A stretch of DNA of 64,000 bases from Prosopocoilus inquinatus (Eukaryota; Arthropoda; Insecta; Coleoptera; Lucanidae), in NCBI GenBank assembly GCA_036172665.1, contig CM069872.1, positions 50,826,101-50,890,100 on the forward strand. Reading direction: 5' to 3'. Positions 23,225 through 34,298 of the stretch are shown piece by piece (position 1 is the first letter of the stretch; every line of letters starts with the position of its first letter). Under the pieces are notes generated by a model. The model made no database searches, was not told the DNA's origin, and saw only the letters and a list, made by a program, of their open reading frames with translations. Made by a program: the position numbers and the translations under genes.

Positions 23225-24954
23225 GAAATACTTTATAAATAACTTAATGATCTTACTGTTTATACTGTTTAAGTATTGTTGCCCCATGTTCGAAAAGAAA
23301 ACCTTCAAAATTCTCACCTGTTTGTCGTAACATCACGTTAAGTAAATACCTAAACGAGTTTCGATTATTGTGAAAATTTCTATATCCTCTCTGTGATTAT
23401 TAAATAAAAAAGAAACTTCTTATTCTGGCAAACGAGAAAATCTAAAAGGAACGAAATTTTCGGTTAGTAGGAGCGGCGAGTCCTTAAGGACGGGTCTCCG
23501 GGCAAAGAAATTGTAATGACTTTCTAGAACTTTCAAACGTCTCAGTCAATGTTATGTTTTAATTTACGAACAGTTTGTTTGCTGAATTTTGATAGGTATA
23601 GAAAATGTTCAGCGACAAATTAATCTTTTTGTTCCTAGACGTGATCGATTTCTTATTATTTTCGCTATTAATTTATTATTTACAAAAATCATAATCATTG
23701 TAGATCCATTCAATTTATGAGATTCGATTCGATTTTCTCTTAATTGCACGCAGGGAAAAATGCAGGCATTAAAAAATTCTTACAACTAAAGCACGGATTT
23801 ACGCGCATTTTTAGGTTATGTCGTCATTTTTAAAAACCAAGCTTTGCAAAACGTGAATTTTCCGCCTTATTTACTTCGCTTATTCGGTACTTGTTTTTAA
23901 ATTAAGCACCGCAACGAGAGAAATTAAATGCGTGGCCGTACACGCAAGAATCGCCATAACCTGAGTGAAGAGGTGGTCTAAACGCGCATCGTGCATGGTC
24001 AAGGGTATCAAAAAAAAAAAGGTCGGAGAACGAAACTAAACAAACAAGAAAGCGTGTGTAAACAGAAAACTGTCTTGTGGCGTTAATTAAATCAGTGTTT
24101 TACTTGCTCTAAAAATACTTGCGGAGTTGTCTTCTTGTTTTGAAACGGCAGGTTTCAGCCGGGTGCAGCAGGCATGTTCCTGAAATGCGAATAAACTCAT
24201 TGATTTGTGTGTTGTTCACCGTCAGTAGAGCGTATACCGTATAGTTGTGATGATTACGTGCGCACCTACTCATCGAAAACGGACTTTTAACGTGTAAATT
24301 CAACAAGCGGTCAATAAAGTTGCCCGTATTGATAATAAATTATTTACTACTGATCGGATATCTTTGTTTCGAAACGGTAATTCTACTATTAACTATAGTA
24401 TTCCGATTTGAAAGTGGTTTTCATGGTGATTATTAAGGTACTGTTATCCGTTTGTTACCCTCTGACCGGAAGGCATTATAGATACACTTAACTTCATTTT
24501 CAGTAAATACGTAGTAGTCCTGGGTTATAAAAATCAATTTAAAATGGGAATACTATAATAAAAGTTGGGAACTTTATTTTCGTTTTATGCAAGAAATAGT
24601 GTTTCGAATCCGTCCGATGATTTCGGCCGTTGAAAATTGTGTGAATGCAAATGTGAAAGTGTTCAGTTAAGCGTACGTGCGCGGTCGTTTTACATAATTA
24701 AAATGCATTGCGCGTTTTGAATTTTAATTGGGTACAGACCTGCCAATGCTTTGCCAATGGAACGTATAAAACAAACCTACGTTTGTGGTCTTTTTTTTAT
24801 TGGTGTCGTGTGTATTATATTATATTGCCTGTTGTGTATACGAGTTTCAATAAGACAGACGACTGCCTTTTTAAAAAAGAAAAACAGAAGTTCAAAAGGT
24901 ATTGCAAAAGTTGCACCCTTACAAGTCATTGTTTTAACGTAAAGACGTGAAGTC
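23225..24954. other. Non-coding DNA without recognised gene
   Basis: Mostly unique-looking sequence. A small GC-rich patch lies near 23468-23503. Open frames of 60-80 codons near 24109 and 24708 overlap each other on both strands and have no family signature. Confidence 0.4.
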
Positions 24955-26770
24955 CATTTCATAAAAAAAAAAAAAACACTTCGCACCCTTTCGCAACTTC
25001 AATAATCTACCTGCGACAGTTGTTCACTAATTTCTATGATCTCAGTTTGTTTCAACGACCGGTATAATCTGATCATAAACTAAGAGCGGCCGTAGAAAAG
25101 AAAAGAAAATGTATTTATTGTGATAATTACTGCGCCAATTGTTTTTATTTGAAAATATGGTTTTCATATTCAAAAACATTTTTTTTTTTATTAACGAGCC
25201 GTCATGTGTAGAGCTTGAGACTCTATTATTAAGGAATTAAAATTAAAAATTAATTAAAATCGACAACAGTTAAATTAATCATTACATTATAACTCGCTCA
25301 TTCCAACCCTTTTTCCAGAAAACTTTAATATCGGGTCTTCATTTAATCTTGTATCCCACGTGACCTGTGACGTATGTACGTAATCAGCTACGAAAAAGTT
25401 GACTAAAATGGGGGGGGCTTCACCCATTTCATAAAAAACACTTCGCATCTTAAATAATCTGCCTGTGACAGTTGTTCTCACTGATTTCTATGATCCCAGT
25501 TTGATGCAACGACCGGTATAATCTGATCATAAATTAAGAGCGGCCGTAGAAAAGAAAAGAAAATGTATTTATTGTGATAATTACTGCGCCAATTGTTTTT
25601 ATTTGAAAATATGGTTTTCATATTCAAAAACAATTTTTTTTTATTAACGAGCCATCATGTGTAGAGGTTGAGACTCTATTATTAAGGAATTAAAATTAAA
25701 AATTAATTAAAATCGACAACGGTCAAATTAATTATAAAATTATAACTCTCTCATTCCAACCCTTTTCCAGAAAACTTTAATATCGGGTCTTCATTTAATC
25801 TTGTATCCCACGTGACCTGTGACATATGTACGTAATCAGCTACGAAAAAGTTGACTAAAATGGGGGGGGGCTTCACCCATTTCAAAAAAAACACTTCGCA
25901 TCTTAAATAATCTGCCTGCGACAGTTGTTCTCACTGATTTCTATGATCCGAGTTTGATTCAACGACCGGTATAATCTGAACATAAACTAAAAGCGGTTGT
26001 AGAAAAGAAAGGAAAATGTATTTATTGTGATAATTACTGCGACAATTGTTTTTATTTGAAAATATGGTTTTCATATTCAAAAACAATTTTTTTTTTATTA
26101 ACAAGCCATCATGTGTAGAGCTAAAGACTCTCTATTATTAAGGAATTAAAATTAAAAATTAATTAAAATCGACAACAGTTAAATTAATCATAACATTATA
26201 ACTCGCTCATTCCAACCCTTTTTCAGAAAACTTTAATATCGGGTCTTCATTTAATCTTGTATCCCACGTGACCTGTGACATATGTACGTAATCAGCTACG
26301 AAAAAGTTGACTAAAATGGGGGGGAGGCTTCACCCATTTCATAAAAAAAACACTTCGCATCTTAAATAATCTGCCTGCGACAGTTGTTCTCACTGATTTC
26401 TATGATCCCAGTTTGATTCAACGACCGGTATAATCTGATCATATAGTAACAGCGGTTGTAGAAAAGAAAGGAAAATGTATTTATTGTGATAATTACTGCG
26501 ACAATTGTTTTTATTTGAAAATATGGTTTTCATATTCAAAAACAATTTTTTTTTTTTATTAACAAGCCATCATGTGTAGAGCTAAAGACTCTCTATTATT
26601 AAGGAATTAAAATTTAAAAAATAATTAAAATCGTCAACGGTCAAATTAATTATAACATTATAACTCTCTCATTCCAACCCCTTTTCAGAAAATTTTAATA
26701 GCGGGTCTTCATTTAATCTTGTATCCCACGTGACCTGTGACGTAATCAACTATGAAAAAGTTGGATAAAA
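24955..26770. repeat. ~456-bp tandem satellite, four copies
   Basis: Units start at CATTTCATAAAA-like sequence at 24955, 25425, 25878 and 26335 (periods 470, 453, 457) and end near 26770. Each carries CAACGACCGGTATAATCTG, ATATGGTTTTCATATTC, a CCCACGTGACCTGTGAC block and a closing run of G. Copies differ by point changes and homopolymer length. No conserved frame is present. Confidence 0.9.
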
Positions 26771-27095
26771 ATGACAGCGTACACTGAGACCTTCGTTTTG
26801 AAAGAACGAAGTGTTTTGAAGTTAGGTAATCAATTCAATTACTTTCAATGGTCAGGATTATTCTAAAAATTGAAATAACGTCAAATACAAATACATATTT
26901 ACAATAATCTCGATCCACAATTCTACAAACGGTTTGTATTGTATTGTATTGTAATGATCAGGCACAGTTTGGTCATGTGGGATACAACCAATTAATTAGG
27001 AAGGCCCTGTATAATATTGTATAATTAATTCAAGGTCAAAGGCATAGTTCCTTGGGAACTTAGTTTTGTGAAATCTGTGAATTAATATATAGATT
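26771..27095. other. AT-rich DNA left of the split foldback
   Basis: Holds a small inverted repeat around 26790 (CTTCGTTTTGAAAGAACGAAG) and a TGTAT run near 26934. No gene. Confidence 0.4.
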
Positions 27096-27098
27096 TAA

Positions 27099-27157
27099 GG
27101 GTCGATTTTACAATCGAACTAAAGGAGATTTTTAAATAAAAATCACATTATGATGTG
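27099..27157. mobile_element. Left arm of a foldback MITE split by the BEL element
   Basis: GGGTCGATTTTACAATCGAA followed by CTAAAGGAGATTTTTAAATA is the inverse of the sequence just right of the 3' LTR (33094-33185). Removing the BEL element and one copy of its ATGTG duplication restores a continuous hairpin of about 150 bp. The left flank is TAA and the right flank TCA. The terminus (GGCCCGATTTC on the right side) resembles the Harbinger-type hairpin at 23103. Confidence 0.75.
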
Positions 27158-27326
27158 TGTTAACACGATTTTTACGTTCATTTTAATGAATCACATACAC
27201 TTGTAAAAAAAAAAAAACAATTGCAATATAAAATAAAAAACTTTCATATAAAAAAAGGTAATTGTACCAGCGAAATTTTTCTGCAAACAAACACAAAGAA
27301 ATACAGTCCACTATATCGAATCAACA
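27158..27326 (+). repeat. 5' LTR of the BEL/Pao element
   Basis: 169 bp, TG...CA ends. It contains a TATAAAA-like sequence near 27246 and an AATAAA-like sequence near 27231. It appears identical to the 3' LTR. The short length is unusual: LTRs of this clade are commonly several hundred bases. Confidence 0.95.
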
Positions 27327-27335
27327 TATTATTTT

Positions 27336-27356
27336 TGGTCCGATCGAGCCGGATTC
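27336..27356 (+). other. Candidate primer-binding site, tRNA-Tyr-like
   Basis: Nine bases after the LTR, TGGTCC followed by GATCGAGCCGGATTC is close to the complement of an insect tRNA-Tyr 3' end (acceptor strand plus TCCGGC of the T arm). It differs by a small insertion or mismatch in the acceptor part. The tRNA assignment is from memory. Confidence 0.45.
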
Positions 27357-27626
27357 AAGATTTACAAGAACTAAGCGCATCAGCGAAGAAGAGAAACACC
27401 GCATAGAAAACTATCGTTCAGGACTACAGATAAGGCTCTAGAACAGTTCTAGAATTTGTAGGCTGCTATCTGTGTTAAGGTAGTACACATTTATAAAACA
27501 CATTCATACTTTTATACATTTATTTGCAAAAGAAAATATTTTGACAAATATTTTTACACATTAACACAATTTCTTTGTAACTAGGTTACAATAATTCAAT
27601 TCATAGTTTTCTGAATTTGAAAAGTC

Positions 27627-30600
27627 ATGCAAGACGTCACATCTACTGAAAAACTTGTGCGTAAACGAGGTACTATTAAATACAAACTAACAAATTTTAT
27701 AAAATATTTACGCACAGTTCAAGATGCATATGCAAGTGATCAAGTTTTAGCAGAAAAAACAATCATTGAATTGCAAGATCGTAGTAGCAAGTTTGCATCG
27801 TTGTTTGAGGAATTTGATGAAACTCAGAGTAAAATAGAATATATTTGCGATGAAGATGACTTAGAAAGGCAATATTTAGAGAGAGAAGATTTCACTGAAA
27901 AGCATTCATCCGCAATCACAGACGCAAAATTTATTTTAAAGCAAGTCTGCACACCTGTCATCCAAATTCAAAGCGACAGTATCACTGGCATATCAGATTC
28001 CTCAAAACAAAACGGTATTTCTCACAACATTAAACTTCCAACAATTAAACTTGCAAAATTTAACGGTGCATATGATAATTGGTTGGAATTCAAAGATACT
28101 TTTGAGTCACTAATTAATTCAAACAAATCAATTGACAATGTTCAGAAGTATCATTATTTACGTGCTTCACTAGAAGGTGACGCACTAAAGGTTATACAGT
28201 CTCTAGAATTCTCATCCGAAAATTACATAATCGCATGGGAACTACTTTGCAATAGGTATAATAACATCAGATTGTTAATTAATAATCACATCAAATCTCT
28301 GTTTGAATTAAATTCACTTACAAAGGAGTCCTCAAGAGGAATAAGAGACTTGATAGATACCATTTTTAAACATTTAAGAGCTCTTCAAACACTAGAACAA
28401 CCAACAGAACATTGGGACACTTTGTTGATATTTTTAATTACGTCAAAATTAGACAAATTTACTGTTCGGGAATGGAAAAAAGTTAAAACAGGCAATAATT
28501 TCCCAACACTTTCTGAATTCAAGAGTTTTTTGAATTCAAGAGCAGATTTTCTAGAAACACTTGAAATCAATCATAATAAAATTGCCAAAGAACATAAACA
28601 GTTACATAATAATATCAAACAAGTTTCGTTAATATCCTCAAATGTGAAATGTCCTGTATGTAATGGGGCACATTTAATTTATTATTGTGAAAAATTCTTA
28701 AAATTAAATTTGTCAGATAAATTAAAAACAGTAAAGCAGCTGAATCTTTGTAATAACTGTTTACGTTCAGGCCACACAACTAAAAACTGCAGATCTGGAT
28801 TTTGTAAAAAGTGCAAAGCTAAACATAACACTTTACTTCATCCAGAATTATTATATACACGTGAACCAATTACATCAAAAACAATTCATCCAAATGCATC
28901 AACAACAATTTCGCCACAAGTTAGTTTCACAAGTCATTATCCTAATCAACATGTTCTGCTTTCCACTGTATCAATTTTAGTTCCAGATGTTTTTGGCAAC
29001 ATTCATACTGCAAAAGCTTTACTTGACTGTGGTTCTCAGTCAAATTTTCTTACTTCAAAATTTTGCAAAAAGTTAGGATTAGAAGAACATTCAACAAACA
29101 TGACCATTGGAGGAATCAATGGCGTTTCATCAGTCATTAAAAAAAAAAAAAAATGCAACATTGTGATATATTCACTCAATTATGAATTTTCTACTAATCT
29201 TTGTTGTTTTATTTTGCCCACAATTACAGGTAATTTGCCTTCATTCACTATCAACACCAGCTCATGGAATATTCCAGCCAACATTCAATTGGCAGATCCT
29301 CAATTCACCGAGCCTAGTGAAATAGATGTACTTATTGGTGCAGGTATTTTTTGGAATATTCTTCATCATCAAAGAATTCAGTTGGGTAAGAATATGCCAG
29401 TTCTTCAAAACACAGAATTCGGTTGGATTATATCAGGTACCATCTCAGAATCCATTTCAAAAATTCATTGCAATTTTTCTAAAACTCACAGCAATCTTGA
29501 TTCTGAATTGCAGAAATTTTGGGAGATAGAGGAAATTAATAACGAGCATTCTATGTCTTCAGATGATGTTTATTGCGAAAAACATTTCCTAGAAACGTTT
29601 TCTAGAAATGAAGAAGGACGGTTCATTGTTCGAATACCACTAAAACATTCTGCTTCTAATTTAGGTAACTCAAAACCATTATCAATTAAACGTCAACAAC
29701 AATTAGAACGTAAATTTTCATACGATTCTAATCTAAAATTTCAATATTCTCAATTCATAAAAGAATACATAGATTTAAACCACATGTCTCAAGTAAATTT
29801 AATTCCTTCCAATACAGCATATTTTTTGCCACATCATGGTGTTTTTAGACAAGAAAGTTTGACTACTAAACTAAGAGTAGTCTTTGATGGATCAGCGAAT
29901 TCTGATTCAGGTTGGTCAGTTAATGATTTACAATTTACAGGGCCACCCATTCAGAATGAAATATTTTCTATACTCATAAAATTCAGACAACATCCTTTTG
30001 CAGTTTCGGCAGATATAGAAAAAATGTATAGGCAGGTCGTCATTCATCCTGATGACAGACATCTTCAAAATATTGTTTGGAGATTTAGTTCAGACGATCC
30101 AATTTCCATTTACACTTTAAATACAGTTACCTACGGCACTAGATCTGCTCCGTATTTAGCCATAAGATGCTTAAAGCAGTTGGCTCATGAATATCAAACA
30201 AAATCTTCTTTCGCATCTTCAATAATAAAAAATGATTTTTATGTTGATGATCTCATAACAGGTTTTGATTCTGAAACAGTTGCAATCAATGTATGTAAAG
30301 AAATTGCATCAATTCTAAATTCAGCATGTTTCCCATTAAGAAAATGGAATTCTAATAGTCAGCTTTTCTTGCAAGAGTTTCAAAATGAAAATGAACCTGT
30401 GAGTGTTTTAAATTTAGGAGATAATGAGTTTTCAAAAACTTTAGGAATAAAATGGTACAGTAAATCTGATACATTAGGTTTTCAAATCAAAAATTTTGAA
30501 AATTCTTTATCAATTAATAAACGATCAATCTTATCTGACGTAGCAAGGATTTTTGATCCATTAGGTTTGTTAAGCCCATGCACTATTTTCTCAAAAATAA

Positions 30601-32822
30601 TTATTCAAAAACTATGGTCTCTTAAATTAGATTGGAATGATCCTATTCCAGACGATTTGAAAGCTACGTGGATACGATTCAGAAATAATTTAACAAAATT
30701 AAATCAACTCAAATTAGATAGGCACGTCATTTGTAAAAATTCTACAGAAATCGAATTACATGGTTTCTGTGACGCGTCACAAAACGCATACGGTGCGTGT
30801 GTATACGTTCGCAGCATCGATCAAAAAGAAAAGATTTTAATTAATCTCTTATGCGGAAAGACAAAGGTTGCTCCACTGAAATGTTTAACTATGCCAAGAT
30901 TAGAATTGTGCAGTGCTTTGTTGTTAAGTCAATTAATTAACAAAGTACAAAAATCATTCACTATCGAATGCTCATATCATCTATGGTCAGATTCTCAAAT
31001 AATATTACACTGGATTAACTCTCCATCTCATTCATTACCAATTTTTGTAAGAAATCGCATTTCTAAAATTCAAGAATTAACACAGATTAGTAATTGGAAG
31101 TACATAAACACAAAAGATAATCCTGCCGATCTTACATCACGAGGAATTTCTCCTGAAAATTTACTCAAGTCTCAATTGTGGTGGAACGGCCCTTCATGGT
31201 TGTCTCTTCCAACTAATCATTGGCCATCATCCGCATTCTCAATTTCAATTAAATATTCTAAAAATAATGTTTGCTCAGCTACTGTTGAAAATAATTTTCA
31301 GATATTCGAAAGGTTTTCTAGTTTGAATAGGTTGAAAAGAACAATGGCATACATTTTACGATTCATCTTAAACATTAAGAAACAAAAATCTGAACGGCCG
31401 TACGGATATTTGACTATTGCAGAATTAGATCTCAGTATGAAACAATTAATAAAATTGTCACAACAAGACAGTTTTCCTCAAGAAATTAATTTATTACTAA
31501 ATAATAAAAATTTAAAGCCAAAACACAATTTATTATCCCTTGCTCCGTTCATTGATACTGAAGGTTTATTAAGAGTCGGTGGTCGATTAAAAAACTCTTA
31601 TTTAGATTTTGCTCAGAAACATCCTTTGATTTTATCGGGAAAACATCGTTTAGCAAAACTAATTTTTGAAAATACGCATATAACATTACTTCATGCAGGT
31701 CCACAATTGTTATTATTTACAGTAAGACAGCATTTTTGGGTTACATCTGGAATGAGTGTGGCTAAGTCAGTAGTGCGAGGTTGCATCAGATGTTTTAAAT
31801 CTAAACCAAAATCTTTTGATCAAATAATGGCAAATTTGCCAAAAGAAAGAGTTACAGTTAATAATCCATTTTATATCACGGGAATAGATTATGCAGGGCC
31901 TTTTAATATAAAAGATCGCAAAGGTCGAGGTTCAAAGACTATAAAGGGCTACATTTGTCTTTTCATCTGCTTTTCTACTAAAGCTATGCATCTTGAACTT
32001 GTGACAGATTTATCAAGCGAAACATTCCTTGCTGCTTTGAGAAGATTTGCATCACGAAGAGGCAAACCAGCTCATTTATATTCAGATAATGCAACAAATT
32101 TTATCGGAGCAGCTAAGAAACTATCTGCCTTGCATGAATTTTTCTCAAACTCTAAAACAGAAATAACAAATTATTGTACAAATGAAAATATAACCTGGCA
32201 TTTTATTCCCCCAAACTCGCCTCATTTCGGAGGGCTTTGGGAATCAAACATAAAAAACATAAAACATCATTTATCAAGAGTAATTAATGACACAAAATTA
32301 ACATATGAAGAATTTTACACAATCTTAACACAGATAGAAGCAACTTTAAATTCTAGACCTTTATACCCTCTGTCATCGGATGTTGATGATCTGCAGCCAC
32401 TAACTCCAGCTCATTTCTTGATTGGCAAACCATTGACTGCTATTCCAGAACCGCAATTGCTGGACACACCAACAAACAGGCTGTCGCGTTTCCAGTTACA
32501 GCAACAGTTGGTACAAAGTTTTTGGAAGCGGTGGTCACAAGAATATTTGTATCATCTGCAAGAAAGAAAGAAATGGAAGAGCAAAAATCCAGGGCTAAAG
32601 ATTGGAAGTTTGGTAATAATCAAACAGGATAACTTACCTCCTTCCCAGTGGCTCCTTGGAAGAATAGTAGAGCTTCATCCCGGTGACGACAACGTAGTTC
32701 GAGTTGCTACAGTCAAGACTCATAAAGGCAATTTCAAGCGAGCAGTAGCGAAGTTGTGTCCCCTTCCAGTACCTGAAAATGGCAGTAGTGACAGTGAAAT
32801 TGTGCATGTTAAAAACAGTTAA
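27627..32822 (+). CDS. BEL/Pao Gag-Pol polyprotein, 1731 aa, intact
   Basis: A single frame encodes all enzymes. The Gag part has a Pao-type capsid region (about 130-290, LPTIKLAKFNGAYDNW) and zinc knuckles at C342-C345-H349-C354, C375-C378-H383-C388 and C393-C396 with H400/H405. The aspartic protease (about 440-610) has active D467 in ALLDCGSQS. Reverse transcriptase has D796 and YVDD at 872-875. RNase H has D1049, E1093, D1122 and D1168. Integrase has H1351-H1356-C1386-C1389, then D1421, D1487 and E1539. A C-terminal DUF5641-like tail lies at about 1640-1710. The polyprotein is expected to be cleaved in virus-like particles, copy RNA to DNA and integrate it. No stop or frameshift was seen. 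A run of 15 A codes five Lys within the protease region (29139-29153). There is no separate env frame. Confidence 0.95.
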   Translation: MQDVTSTEKLVRKRGTIKYKLTNFIKYLRTVQDAYASDQVLAEKTIIELQDRSSKFASLFEEFDETQSKIEYICDEDDLERQYLEREDFTEKHSSAITDAKFILKQVCTPVIQIQSDSITGISDSSKQNGISHNIKLPTIKLAKFNGAYDNWLEFKDTFESLINSNKSIDNVQKYHYLRASLEGDALKVIQSLEFSSENYIIAWELLCNRYNNIRLLINNHIKSLFELNSLTKESSRGIRDLIDTIFKHLRALQTLEQPTEHWDTLLIFLITSKLDKFTVREWKKVKTGNNFPTLSEFKSFLNSRADFLETLEINHNKIAKEHKQLHNNIKQVSLISSNVKCPVCNGAHLIYYCEKFLKLNLSDKLKTVKQLNLCNNCLRSGHTTKNCRSGFCKKCKAKHNTLLHPELLYTREPITSKTIHPNASTTISPQVSFTSHYPNQHVLLSTVSILVPDVFGNIHTAKALLDCGSQSNFLTSKFCKKLGLEEHSTNMTIGGINGVSSVIKKKKKCNIVIYSLNYEFSTNLCCFILPTITGNLPSFTINTSSWNIPANIQLADPQFTEPSEIDVLIGAGIFWNILHHQRIQLGKNMPVLQNTEFGWIISGTISESISKIHCNFSKTHSNLDSELQKFWEIEEINNEHSMSSDDVYCEKHFLETFSRNEEGRFIVRIPLKHSASNLGNSKPLSIKRQQQLERKFSYDSNLKFQYSQFIKEYIDLNHMSQVNLIPSNTAYFLPHHGVFRQESLTTKLRVVFDGSANSDSGWSVNDLQFTGPPIQNEIFSILIKFRQHPFAVSADIEKMYRQVVIHPDDRHLQNIVWRFSSDDPISIYTLNTVTYGTRSAPYLAIRCLKQLAHEYQTKSSFASSIIKNDFYVDDLITGFDSETVAINVCKEIASILNSACFPLRKWNSNSQLFLQEFQNENEPVSVLNLGDNEFSKTLGIKWYSKSDTLGFQIKNFENSLSINKRSILSDVARIFDPLGLLSPCTIFSKIIIQKLWSLKLDWNDPIPDDLKATWIRFRNNLTKLNQLKLDRHVICKNSTEIELHGFCDASQNAYGACVYVRSIDQKEKILINLLCGKTKVAPLKCLTMPRLELCSALLLSQLINKVQKSFTIECSYHLWSDSQIILHWINSPSHSLPIFVRNRISKIQELTQISNWKYINTKDNPADLTSRGISPENLLKSQLWWNGPSWLSLPTNHWPSSAFSISIKYSKNNVCSATVENNFQIFERFSSLNRLKRTMAYILRFILNIKKQKSERPYGYLTIAELDLSMKQLIKLSQQDSFPQEINLLLNNKNLKPKHNLLSLAPFIDTEGLLRVGGRLKNSYLDFAQKHPLILSGKHRLAKLIFENTHITLLHAGPQLLLFTVRQHFWVTSGMSVAKSVVRGCIRCFKSKPKSFDQIMANLPKERVTVNNPFYITGIDYAGPFNIKDRKGRGSKTIKGYICLFICFSTKAMHLELVTDLSSETFLAALRRFASRRGKPAHLYSDNATNFIGAAKKLSALHEFFSNSKTEITNYCTNENITWHFIPPNSPHFGGLWESNIKNIKHHLSRVINDTKLTYEEFYTILTQIEATLNSRPLYPLSSDVDDLQPLTPAHFLIGKPLTAIPEPQLLDTPTNRLSRFQLQQQLVQSFWKRWSQEYLYHLQERKKWKSKNPGLKIGSLVIIKQDNLPPSQWLLGRIVELHPGDDNVVRVATVKTHKGNFKRAVAKLCPLPVPENGSSDSEIVHVKNS

Positions 32823-32909
32823 AATAATTCATTTTCATTATTACAATCAGTTCATACTTACCTGCAATTTATGAATATTTGAACACTTTCTTAAAAAAAA
32901 AAAAATGTT

Positions 32910-32924
32910 CAAGGCGGGGAGCTA
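32910..32924 (+). other. Polypurine tract of the BEL/Pao element
   Basis: CAAGGCGGGGAGCTA immediately precedes the 3' LTR. A G-rich purine run at this position primes plus-strand DNA synthesis. An A-rich run lies about 10-20 bases upstream. Confidence 0.75.
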
Positions 32925-33093
32925 TGTTAACACGATTTTTACGTTCATTTTAATGAATCACATACACTTGTAAAAAAAAAAAAACAATTGCAATATAAAA
33001 TAAAAAACTTTCATATAAAAAAAGGTAATTGTACCAGCGAAATTTTTCTGCAAACAAACACAAAGAAATACAGTCCACTATATCGAATCAACA
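32925..33093 (+). repeat. 3' LTR of the BEL/Pao element
   Basis: 169 bp, same sequence as the 5' LTR by eye, followed by the ATGTG duplication. Confidence 0.95.
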
Positions 33094-33185
33094 ATGTGTA
33101 AGTAACTATGTTTTCGCATCTTTTTGGACATATGACTGTGACTTTTATTTTAAAGTCTCCTTTAGTTCGATTATGAAATCGGGCC
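33094..33185. mobile_element. Right arm of the foldback MITE split by the BEL element
   Basis: AGTCTCCTTTAGTTCGATTA followed by TGAAATCGGGCC is the inverse of 27099-27157. It includes about 40 bp of loop-side sequence (33099-33135) that was the centre of the foldback. Confidence 0.75.
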
Positions 33186-33673
33186 TCAATGAAATAAATT
33201 AATACGAAGAGTTTTTTTTTTTTTGTTTACATCGGTTCATCATTCTTTTTTACTGACTACTACATTTTGAGCACATTTTTTAAAAAAAAAGTTTTCACCT
33301 TTGGTTCTGTTCAACTCAAGTTAAAAGCTATTGGGGCCGTCCAAATTATTCCTAGCTACGCGCAAGTGCAATAAATAAATGTAGTTGACTGCAGACTTAT
33401 TTGTTTTTATTCTATCTTCTCTTGTTCATTTTACTATGTTTTTATTTTGTATTGGATTGACCGTTTCTTTTTAGAAATAAGGGGTTGTTGTGCCTTTTTA
33501 TAATTACATTTTACCACTGGCCTTAGCAATAACGATGACGTGATTCAGCGCCGTGCAGTTAGATTCTGACGGGATGTATGGCAATCGTTGATCGCGGTAC
33601 CCCTCTCCCCTATGTCATGGGAATGAAAACAAAAACTGAATTAAATTTGAGAGACTATGATTATGGGTTTCTG
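33186..33673. other. Non-coding DNA
   Basis: AT-rich with homopolymer tracts. Nothing recognisable. Confidence 0.4.
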
Positions 33674-34025
33674 TATAACGAGTGTTAAATAAAGAAAAAT
33701 GATCAAGTAGGCTGTAGCAGGCTTTTGTTGTCGGGAACGCACGTCGTGATTAACATCATTTGAATTTCAACTTTGACAAGTTGACGGTTAACCTAACCAA
33801 CAAAACTCGAAAGTTGCTCTTGCAATTTTTTTCTCTAATATTTACGCTTAATATAAATAATCGGTAATAAATAATTTTTTTGAAATGTCTTCTTTGAGTT
33901 AAAGTGAGGTTAGAAATGAAAGTGACGCTTTACGCTAGTCGTTTGAAGAACTCTAAGCTGGACGTTCAGAATAAATTCATGGCTATCTAGACCATTTTTT
34001 TTTTTTTAATTGAACACTCGTTATA
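33674..34025. mobile_element. Possible short-TIR element
   Basis: TATAACGAGTGTTAAATAAA on the left and AATTGAACACTCGTTATA on the right are inverted, enclosing about 350 bp without coding capacity. The inverted repeat is only ~20 bp and no target duplication was established. Confidence 0.35.
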
Positions 34026-34298
34026 GGGTTCCTAGATTTTGATTTTGCTCCATCAAAAACTGTCGGAATTTCATTTTTCGTTTCTGAAATCTTGTCTTTT
34101 ATATTATCTTTAACTCTACATAAAAGTGTGATGTTTCAAAGGTATCAAATTTGTCATTTAAAATGCAGATTCATTAAAATAATACTTACGCCAATGTTAA
34201 ACAGTGTTGTCAAATTATGTCAGGCAACATAAAATCTGAAATTACCAACAAAAATGACAGTTTGTTTCCAAACCCTCCTAAACAACTCAAGCGTCCTA

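Larger units (their letters stand above)
27158..33093 (+). mobile_element. Complete BEL/Pao LTR retrotransposon, 5.94 kb
   Basis: Two 169-bp LTRs (27158-27326 and 32925-33093) begin TGTTAACACG and end AATCAACA. They bracket a leader of about 300 bp and one long open frame. The element is flanked by ATGTG at 27153-27157 and 33094-33098, a 5-bp target duplication usual for the BEL/Pao clade. I see no difference between the LTRs, including their 13-A tracts. Together with the unbroken frame this indicates a very recent insertion that may still be active. It sits inside an older foldback MITE. Confidence 0.95.
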
